Source of the DNA: Bacteroidales bacterium
GTDB taxonomy: Bacteria > Bacteroidota > Bacteroidia > Bacteroidales > JAAUTT01
Direction of reading: 5' to 3'
Assembly (NCBI GenBank): GCA_012031335.1
Contig: JAAUTT010000379.1
Location: 1-5,450, forward strand
Length of the DNA: 5,450 nt
Within the stretch, counting starts at the first letter, position 1. Each line of letters begins with the position of its first letter. The position numbers and the translations under genes were made by a program. This document shows positions 1 to 5,450 of the stretch, one piece after another. The notes under the pieces were generated by a model. That model was given only the letters and a program-made list of their open reading frames with translations. It had not been told where the DNA came from and did not search any database.

Positions 1-1304
1 AATAAAACGGTTGTAATAGAAAACTGAAGAACTACAAATCCTTTTTGGAAGTTCATTTCGGAGGAGAGTCTTATTTTTTTATTTAGCATAACCTTTACAG
101 GCGATGGTCGGGATAAAGCCAAAGCAGGATAAAGGCTTGAGAAAACAATAGTAAACAATCCGATTAGCAAGAGTCCAAACCAGAGAACAGGATCGGTGAA
201 ATTGAATGTAATGGCTTTCCCCAATAAGGTGTTAAAAGAGGGCAAAAAATAGAAGATACCTGCCAATGCCAGAAGAAGACTTATAATTACAATGAACGAC
301 ATTTCGGCAAAGATTTCTTGAATAAGAGAACGCCGGGAAGCGCCATGTACTTTCTTTATCCCCGACACAAGATATTTTCGGGCTGAATTTGCAATAGAGA
401 TATTGATAAAATTGAGGCAAGCTATAACAAGAATTCCAATAGCTATAGCAGATAGAATCCATAAATAAACGGGCGCCACCGGTGTCATTAAATCATTTTG
501 TAAAGAGGCATTCAGATGACTGCCCTTAAATGGAATCACTTTATATTGATGCCGGTTTTTCATAAAATCAGGATAGTAACTGCCTTCAATAGCTGCCAGT
601 CTTTTTTCAAAAGCATCAGGTAAAATTATCGCCCTTAAATGTTACAAAAGTGAAAAGTCCAAAATGATACCAACGCTGGTTTAGATCGGGATAAGATTTG
701 TACCGGAAACCATCGGCAAGAAAATAATCCAGCTCAGCAAACAGAGAATTAGGTGGTATGTTCCGGATCACTCCGGTTACGGTAAAAGCCTGGTCTTCGT
801 AATCGAATGTTTTGCCAATTGGATTTTCTCTCCCAAATAACTTCAAAGAAAGCTTTTCGGTAATTACAGCTTCAAACGGATTTTTAAATAGCTCTGACTG
901 ATTTCCTTTTATGACAGGAAGATTAAAAAGTTGGAAAAAGTCTTTTCCACAATTGCGCCCCGAAGGTTGTCGAACCGTTCCCTGTTAACTTTCACTACAT
1001 CCCAGGTGCTGAGCATTGATATAACTTTATTAGCTTCAGGATAATCCTTTTTTAATACATCCGACAAGGCTAGTGGTGTCGAAGGATGGAGGGAACCATC
1101 CTGTTTGTTCTCGGTAATAACCCGGTAAATGTTTTTTGCTTTCGGGTTAAAACTGTCAAATGATGTTTCATAATTTACATAAAGAAGGATAAGTAAACTA
1201 ACGGTAACTCCTATGGATAAACCAATAATGTTTATAAAGGCAAATTTCTTATTATAAATGAGATTCCTCAGATTAGTCCTTATAAAGTAGTTTATGCTAA
1301 TCAT
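1..1304 (-). CDS. ABC transporter permease, MacB/FtsX family (3' end beyond left edge; two frameshifts as read)
   Basis: Inner-membrane subunit of a MacB-like ABC exporter, partner of the ATPase 34 nt upstream. The repaired protein has 434 residues in the window. TM1 is at about 21-43 after a cytoplasmic start rich in N and R (INYFIRTNLRNL). A periplasmic MacB_PCD-like domain follows to about 275 (GRENPIGKTF, TVTGVIRNIPPNS). The first FtsX domain has helices at about 279-301, 325-345 and 363-385, with the typical KKVHGASRRSLIQEIFAE and SSLYPALALSRPSPVKV segments. A fifth helix (FVVLQFSITTVL) is cut by the edge. Bacteroidota relatives are usually near 780-800 residues with this unit repeated, so about half is missing. 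ATG at 1304 is preferred over the TTG two codons earlier. The frame changes at about 943-946 (one A lost, IVEKDFF) and at 619-620 (one C gained, FTDAFEKR), and the net shift is zero. The substrate cannot be told from sequence. Confidence 0.85.
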
Positions 1305-1338
1305 AACCAATGATTTTTAAATTCAAAAATGAGGCTGC

Positions 1339-2028
1339 TTAGGCAAACAATTCTTCTTTTTTCTTTTGCTCCGATAAAATTCCATCCTCCATCCTCACTA
1401 TCCGGTGCGCATATTTGGCAAACTCTTCGTTATGGGTAACCTGGATAATGGTCATTCCCTCATTGTTAAGCTGTTTGAGAAGATCCATAATCATACGTCC
1501 CTGGTCGGTGTGCAGGTTGCCGGTGGGTTCGTCGGCCAGCAGAAGCTTTGGTTTACCGGCAATGGCACGGGCAATGCCCACCATCTGTTGCTGTCCGCCT
1601 GATAGCTGCTGCGGAAAGAGATCCTTTTTAGCCACAATGTTAAACCGGTCGAGCAGGTCGGCAACAATGGCTTGTCGTTCTTTGGTTTTTAAGCCTTTAT
1701 ATACCAACGGGGTTTCAATGTTCTCGTAAACGGTTAATTCATCAATCAGGTGGTATGCCTGGAAAATAAAGCCGATGGAATCGCGGTGATAATCGGTCTT
1801 TTGCTTCTCTTTCAATTTGTGTACAGGCTGTTCCAGGAAATAATAATCGCCTTCGGAAGGTTCCTCGAGCAGACCAATAATATTCAGCAATGTTGATTTA
1901 CCGGCCCCACTGGGACCCATAATAGAGATAAACTCACCTTCGGCAACCGAGAGATCAACATTCTTGAGGATAAAGGTTCTGTTGTATTTGTTGTCGAAAT
2001 ACTTACTGATGTTTTTTAGTGTTATCAT
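1339..2028 (-). CDS. ABC transporter ATP-binding protein (MacB/LolD-type)
   Basis: ATPase that powers the FtsX/MacB-type permease encoded next to it; it is cytoplasmic and works as a dimer. The gene is intact, 229 residues, the usual length for this class. Visible motifs are the A-loop aromatic near Y10, Walker A GPSGAGKST (38-46), Q-loop Q90, signature LSGGQQQ (142-148), Walker B LLLADEP (162-168) with catalytic E167, and the H-loop H199 (VTHNEE). The D-loop reads GNLH (170-173) where most relatives have GNLD; I believe this variant is common in Bacteroidota members. The start ATG at 2028 gives the normal MITLKNISKYF opening. It is the first gene of its unit and lies about 12 nt downstream of the transcription start predicted from a sigma-54 type promoter. 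No adaptor or TolC gene is in the window; these could lie beyond the left edge. LolD-like lipoprotein release is an alternative role, but the MacB-like partner argues for export or efflux. Confidence 0.93.
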   Translation of the reverse strand: MITLKNISKYFDNKYNRTFILKNVDLSVAEGEFISIMGPSGAGKSTLLNIIGLLEEPSEGDYYFLEQPVHKLKEKQKTDYHRDSIGFIFQAYHLIDELTVYENIETPLVYKGLKTKERQAIVADLLDRFNIVAKKDLFPQQLSGGQQQMVGIARAIAGKPKLLLADEPTGNLHTDQGRMIMDLLKQLNNEGMTIIQVTHNEEFAKYAHRIVRMEDGILSEQKKKEELFA

Positions 2029-2050
2029 AAATAGGCGGTTTTAAAGATAA

Positions 2051-2066
2051 AGCAATTTGAATACCG
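2051..2066 (-). promoter_or_regulatory. Candidate sigma-54 (RpoN) promoter of the ABC unit
   Basis: Read on the minus strand, the site is CGGTAT-TCAAA-TTGCT, against the known consensus TGGCAC-N5-TTGCW. The invariant GG and GC dinucleotides are both present at the exact required spacing, and the whole TTGC box matches. The -24 box differs at T1, C4 and C6. Counting from the GC at -13/-12 puts the start of transcription near 2040, 12 nt before the ATPase ATG. No sigma-70-family -7 element of Bacteroidota type was found on this strand. The tandem palindromes further upstream strengthen the call. Confidence 0.55.
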
Positions 2067-2120
2067 GATGTTTTATAATTCAGAAAACAATGTGTTAGTT
2101 AAAATGAAAGATATGGCATT

Positions 2121-2137
2121 TGTCTATTATTTAGACA
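2121..2137. promoter_or_regulatory. Perfect palindrome TGTCTA-N5-TAGACA, probable activator site (proximal)
   Basis: Six-base arms TGTCTA (2121-2126) and TAGACA (2132-2137) are perfectly inverted around TTATT. The short arms and AT spacer suggest a dimer binding site on DNA rather than a terminator. The centre is about 89 bp upstream of the start point predicted from the sigma-54 element, within the usual range of enhancer sites for NtrC-type activators. The protein that binds is not encoded in the window. Confidence 0.55.
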
Positions 2138-2142
2138 TAAGG

Positions 2143-2159
2143 CGTCATTATTTTAGACA
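2143..2159. promoter_or_regulatory. Second, imperfect copy of the palindrome (distal activator site)
   Basis: On the minus strand this reads TGTCTA-AAATA-ATGACG, the same 17-bp layout (TGTC-N9-GAC) as the proximal site, with one perfect and one degenerate arm. Its centre is 22 bp from the proximal centre, about two helical turns, so two dimers would lie on the same face of the DNA. Shared AT-rich bases next to the arms (ATTATTTAGACA and ATTATTTTAGACA on the plus strand) support the view that it is a copy and not chance. Confidence 0.5.
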
Positions 2160-2237
2160 GATTTGCATAAGATTACATTTACTTTGATCTAATCCCAATA
2201 CTTTATTCCCAACTGGTTTTTCGTATTAAATAATTAC

Positions 2238-2245
2238 TAATTTTG
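2238..2245 (+). promoter_or_regulatory. Candidate Bacteroidota -7 element for the esterase genes
   Basis: TAATTTTG is an exact match to the known Bacteroidota -7 consensus TAnnTTTG. The expected TTTG -33 box, 19-21 bp upstream, is not clearly present; only a T-rich stretch occurs near 2217-2221. If real, transcription would start near 2252 and leave an untranslated leader of about 200 nt before the esterase ATG. A single 8-base match in AT-rich DNA can easily be chance. Confidence 0.25.
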
Positions 2246-2276
2246 ACTTAGGTTTATTATGTAAAATATACACAAA

Positions 2277-2295
2277 AAGATCTGTTATTGATCTT
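2277..2295. repeat. Small inverted repeat AAGATC-N7-GATCTT in the esterase leader
   Basis: Six-base arms at 2277-2282 and 2290-2295 surround TGTTATT. It lies about 25 bp downstream of the start point predicted from the candidate -7 element, where a repressor operator or a weak leader hairpin would be plausible. The rest of the spacer to 2454 shows nothing I can support beyond short chance ORFs. Confidence 0.3.
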
Positions 2296-2454
2296 ATATT
2301 CACAAGATGAAGAAATGGAAAAGTAAAAATTCGGCTTCTTTATTTTCACTGAAAAAGATTTTGACATTCTTTTCAAAAAATCGATTGGGATCAGGTAAAA
2401 CCTATACTACTTGTCTGCAAATTCAAAATAATACTAAACTTTAATTCGGAAACT

Positions 2455-3619
2455 ATGAAAAAATTACTCACAATCATCTTTTTCCTGGCATTTATTCTGG
2501 AAATTCAAGCTCAGGAAGTCAACAATTTTATGAACCAGAAACCCATCGTTTCACCTGAAATTGGAGCAAAAGAAGTGACCTTCAGGTTGATGGCTCCCAA
2601 TGCCGATACGGTGAAAATTAATGGTGGCTTTACGCCAACTGTCAAAATGAAAACCTCATTCGGAGAAATGGATGTACCGAGCAGTGTCAATCTCACGAAA
2701 GACGAAAAAGGCCTTTGGTCAATCACCCTGCCGCTTCCGGAGCCCGAACTTTATACCTATAGTTTCATTGTTGACGGTGTCTCTGTTTTCGATCCGGCCA
2801 ACATTTTATGCAACGCGACGGTACCCACTATCTAAGTGTTCTGCTTGTGCCAGGTAAAAAAACTGAAAATTTTTCAGAGGCCAAACAACGGGGCAACCTG
2901 CATCAGGTATGGTACGAATCACCAACAATAGGGCTTAATCGCCGCATGTTTGTTTACACTCCATACGGTTACGAAACAAGCGGGAAAAAGTACCCGGTTC
3001 TTTACCTGTTGCATGGTGCCGGAGGCGACGAAGATGCATGGACTACCATGGGTCGTGCCCGTCAGATCCTCGATAACCTGATTGAAAAGGGCCTGGCCGT
3101 TCCAATGATTTGTGTGATGCCAATGGCAATCCAAACCAAATGGCAGCTAAAACAACCATGCTTCCCGAAGGAGAATTCAATTTCAGGGATCCGTCGAAAC
3201 AGAACCTTTACATCAACAGCATTGCAAAAGATATTGTTCCTTACATCGAAAAGAATTACCGGGTAATTGCCGACCCCGATCACCGGGCAATCTCAGGTCT
3301 TTCAATGGGTGGCGGACACACCATCGCACTGGCTAATGAATATCCTGGAATGTTCCAGTATATCTGTCCTTTAAGCATGGGTTTGTGGAATGAGCAACCT
3401 GATATCGATGCAAAACTGCAGGGATTGAAAAAAGCAGGTTATAAAATGTACTGGTTAGCCTGTGGGAATACCGATTTTGTTTACGAAAGCGCCAAAAAGC
3501 TCGATGCAAAATTGACCGAAAACGGATTGAAGCATACCTTTTATGTTACCGAAGGTGGACATACATGGTCCAACTGGCGTTTGTATCTGAACACTTTTGC
3601 ACCCATGTTATTCAAATAG
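2455..3619 (+). CDS. Secreted CE1-like esterase with N-terminal E-set domain (two frameshifts as read)
   Basis: Alpha/beta-hydrolase of the putative esterase family (PF00756; feruloyl/acetyl-xylan-esterase-like), expected to cleave ester groups from polysaccharide outside the cytoplasm. The repaired protein has 388 residues, normal for the family. It has a Sec signal peptide at 1-19 (cleavage near IQA/QE, no lipobox Cys). An E-set/CBM48-like domain spans about 30-117 (VTFRLMAPNADTVKI, YSFIVDG), and the hydrolase domain begins near 160 (RRMFVYTPYGY). The oxyanion-loop motif is HGAGGDEDAW at 187. The nucleophile is S284 in GLSMGG, with probable D341 (CGNTDFV) and H370 (EGGHTW). The frame changes at the T-run 2804-2807 (one T lost, DPANIFMQRDG) and at 3120-3123 (one base lost, restoring VMPNGNPNQ). 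Every catalytic motif is intact, so it is probably functional in the cell. The substrate is inferred from family only. Confidence 0.87.
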
Positions 3620-3659
3620 CAAAACTCAGCGATTGCACAATAAAGACAAACATTTACTT

Positions 3660-5332
3660 ATGAAGACTAACAGAAGAAATTTTTTTCCAGACCTTGGGTG
3701 TTGGAGCTGCCGGACTAGGATTAAGCTCTGTACCACTTATCTCAAGCGCAGCAACTTTAGAAAATGGCGAAAAGAGACGATCAGCAATTGCTAATTGGCG
3801 ATAACATTGCCATTGCTGATACCAAATATGGAAAGGTAAAAGGATTTATCCTTCGCGGAATTGTTAATTTCCGTGGTATACCTTATGGCGCTGACACTTC
3901 GGGCAAAAACCGATTTATGCCGCCACAACCTCCTAAACCCTGGACAACCATCTTACCAACAGTTTGGTGGGGAAACACCGCTCCGCAAATTATGGACAAC
4001 CGTTACGCCAATGCTTATGCCTCCTTTGTAGACCATTGGAACTACGACGATGTGAGTGAAGACTGCCTGAAACTAAATGTATGGACTCCGGCCACCGACG
4101 GGAAAAAACGTCCTGTCCTGGTTTGGCTCCATGGAGGTGGTTACACGAATGGCAATGGTATTGAACAAGACGGATATGATGGTGAAAACCTCAGCCGGAA
4201 GGGCGATATTGTGTTTGTATCTATCAATCATCGTTTAGGCCCAGTTGGTTTTTCTGATCTTTCGGGAGTTGGTGGCGAAAAATACAAAGATTCGGCAAAT
4301 GTTGGTGCCCTGGATATGGTTGCAGCCTTGGAATGGGTGCGCGATAACATCACCGGTTTTGGAGGCGATCCCGGAAATGTTACAATTATGGGGCAATCGG
4401 GTGGCGGAGCCAAAGTGTGTGTTTTGTTGGCCATGCCAAAAGCCAAAGGTTTGTTTCATAAAGCAGTTCCATTGAGCGGTTCAACCATTAAGGCAATGGA
4501 TCAGAAAGCTTCTCAAAAGTTGGGAGAATACCTTATCAAAGAAGCTGGATTCGATACTTCGCAAGTGGATAAGCTTCAGGAAATGCTTTGGAAAGATTAC
4601 ATTTTGCTGGCCAACAAAGCAGCTCAGAAGTTTGCTGCCGAAAATGCAGGGGTAGGAGTTCGTGGCGGATTCAGCCCAGTAGCCGATGGCGTAAATATTG
4701 TAAAAGGTCAGTTCTTTAATGAACCCGACGGACTTTCGACGGATATTCCAATGCTAATTTGCACAACCTTCCACGAGTGGGGGATGGCCCGCACCATGCC
4801 TGAAATGGAGCTGATTACACGTGAAAAAGCAATTGACATGCTGAAAGAACGTGCCGGGATGAGTGGTGGGCTTGGCGATAAAGCTGCTTTGGTTTACGAT
4901 GGATACGCCAAAGTCTTCCCTCAAGCCAAACCTATTGAAATTCTCACTTTGGTGAGCAGTAACCGTAAAGGGGTTATAGATACTGCCAATGCCAAAGCAT
5001 CGCAGAAGGCTCCTGTTTACCTGGCCTGGTTCGGCTGGGAACCACCACTGTTCAACAGCAGGATGCGCGCATTCCACTGCCTGGACATTTGTTTTTGGTT
5101 TGCCAACACCGATCTGATGCTGACTCACACTGGCGGTGGAAAGCGACCTAGGGCTTTGTCCGATAAAATGTCGGGTGCTTTGTTGCAATTTATGAAAACC
5201 GGTAATCCAAACAACGGAAGCCTCCCAACCTGGAAAGCTTATTCACCCGAAAAAGGAGAAACCATGATACTGAATGATTTGTGCGAGTTAAAGAATGATC
5301 CGGACAGGGAAGCCAGAAAGTTATTGGGCTAG
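3660..5332 (+). CDS. Tat-exported type-B carboxylesterase (two frameshifts near the 5' end as read)
   Basis: Serine hydrolase of the carboxylesterase/cholinesterase family (PF00135), likely acting on small or aryl esters in the periplasm. An uninterrupted frame runs from ATG 3764 (522 codons), but the true start is most likely ATG 3660, 40 nt after the upstream esterase. It opens with a twin-arginine signal, MKTNRRNFF, and a hydrophobic stretch (TLGVGAAGLGLSSVPLISSA). Reaching the main frame needs one base removed from the seven-T run 3680-3686 and one from the AAAA run 3770-3773. The repaired length is 556 residues. Motifs: oxyanion loop HGGGY at 157-161, nucleophile S246 in GQSGG (most relatives have GESAG), acid E372 in FHEWG (equivalent to the DEG of cholinesterases) and H472 in FHCLDICFWF. 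The close spacing suggests co-transcription with the CE1-like gene. If the 5' shifts were real, only a leaderless cytoplasmic form from 3764 could be made. Confidence 0.88.
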
Positions 5333-5370
5333 AGGTTTCATCTAACCTATCTAATTCACAAATTTGAAAC

Positions 5371-5404
5371 ACCTCACCCTAATTCCTCTCCTCCAAGGAG
5401 AGGG
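5371..5404. repeat. Palindromic intergenic element, possible terminator
   Basis: A C/T-rich lead-in (ACCTCACCCTAATT) is followed by a perfect 8-bp stem, CCTCTCCT (5385-5392) and AGGAGAGG (5396-5403), around a CCA loop. It begins 39 nt after the carboxylesterase stop codon. No U-tract follows (GACTTTG), so an intrinsic terminator role is only possible. The CCTCACCCTAA...CTCTCC...GGAGAGG form resembles dispersed REP-like palindromes found between genes in many bacteria; that resemblance is from memory and was not searched. The right edge (CTTTCTCCCCTC, 5439-5450) may be the start of a second copy or the other end of the element. Confidence 0.45.
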
Positions 5405-5450
5405 ACTTTGAAGAGCTACTAATTTAAGTTTGTGCGTTCTTTCTCCCCTC

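Noticed and set aside
232..462. A 76-codon minus-strand frame rich in C, Y and S over the permease FtsX domain.
   Set aside because: The adjacent frame on the same strand encodes clear FtsX helices, so this is an out-of-frame shadow.
2104..2187. A 27-codon plus-strand ORF starting ATGAAAGATATG.
   Set aside because: It overlies both palindromic sites, is very short and has no recognisable product; the regulatory reading explains the sequence better.
2243..2272. TTGACT-N18-TATACA, similar to an E. coli sigma-70 promoter.
   Set aside because: Bacteroidota primary sigma factors use TTTG/TAnnTTTG elements instead, and such matches are frequent in AT-rich DNA.
2361..2366. A perfect TTGACA hexamer.
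   Set aside because: No -10 or -7 element lies at a suitable distance downstream.
2307..2444. A 45-codon plus-strand ORF ending 10 nt before the CE1-like esterase start; lysine-rich.
   Set aside because: It resembles no family I know, composition simply follows AT-rich non-coding DNA, and there is no clear ribosome binding site. It is most likely chance.
3680..3686. Programmed ribosomal frameshifting at the seven-T run in the carboxylesterase gene.
   Set aside because: A second shift is needed about 90 bp later and four more occur in neighbouring genes without a common slippery motif, so sequence error is simpler.
4754..5188. A 144-codon open frame antisense to the carboxylesterase.
   Set aside because: It lies wholly inside a gene with clear catalytic motifs on the other strand and looks like no protein family.
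1..5450. A new defence, mobile or otherwise undescribed multi-gene system.
   Set aside because: All four genes belong to known families with ordinary architecture; there are no transposase, integrase, nuclease, CRISPR or reverse-transcriptase signatures.

Overview
The window looks like a piece of a Bacteroidota chromosome, probably from a marine or sediment Marinilabiliales/Prolixibacteraceae-type polysaccharide degrader. The protein families are typical of that phylum: a long FtsX/MacB-type permease with its own ATPase, a Sec-exported CE1-like esterase with an E-set N-domain, and a Tat-exported type-B carboxylesterase. A TAnnTTTG element in the AT-rich spacer agrees. The genus-level guess is inference from protein flavour only.

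Layout. Positions 1-2028 (minus strand) hold a two-gene ABC exporter unit. The ATPase (1339-2028) comes first, and 34 nt after it the permease begins (1304, running off the left edge). Positions 2029-2454 are a 426-bp divergent spacer. On the ABC side it contains a sigma-54 type -24/-12 element (2051-2066). Two tandem 17-bp palindromes of the form TGTC-N9-GAC(A/G), centred 22 bp apart (2121-2137 and 2143-2159), lie about 89 and 111 bp upstream of the predicted start point, where a sigma-54 enhancer-binding protein would bind. Positions 2455-3619 and 3660-5332 (plus strand) are two secreted serine esterases 40 nt apart, likely one transcript. Positions 5333-5450 are non-coding and carry a C/T-rich palindromic element with an 8-bp stem.

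As given, three of the four genes are broken by single-base shifts, two each. They can be read through by hand: the permease at about 943-946 and 619-620, the CE1-like esterase at about 2804-2807 and 3120-3123, the carboxylesterase at about 3680-3686 and 3770-3773. Most are in short homopolymers, gains and losses are equal in number, and catalytic and membrane motifs are intact on both sides. Residual long-read indel errors are therefore the simplest explanation; recent gene decay is the alternative. Protein coordinates below refer to the repaired reading.

How the genes work together. The ABC unit is probably a mechanotransmission-type (MacB-like) exporter or envelope stress/antimicrobial efflux system under sigma-54 control. 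The esterases appear to be a separate catabolic unit that removes ester groups from plant or algal polysaccharide or related esters, one exported unfolded by Sec and one folded by Tat. I see no RNA genes, CRISPR array or insertion sequence, and no clear evidence of an undescribed system. The most interesting non-coding signal is the sigma-54 promoter with its paired upstream sites.
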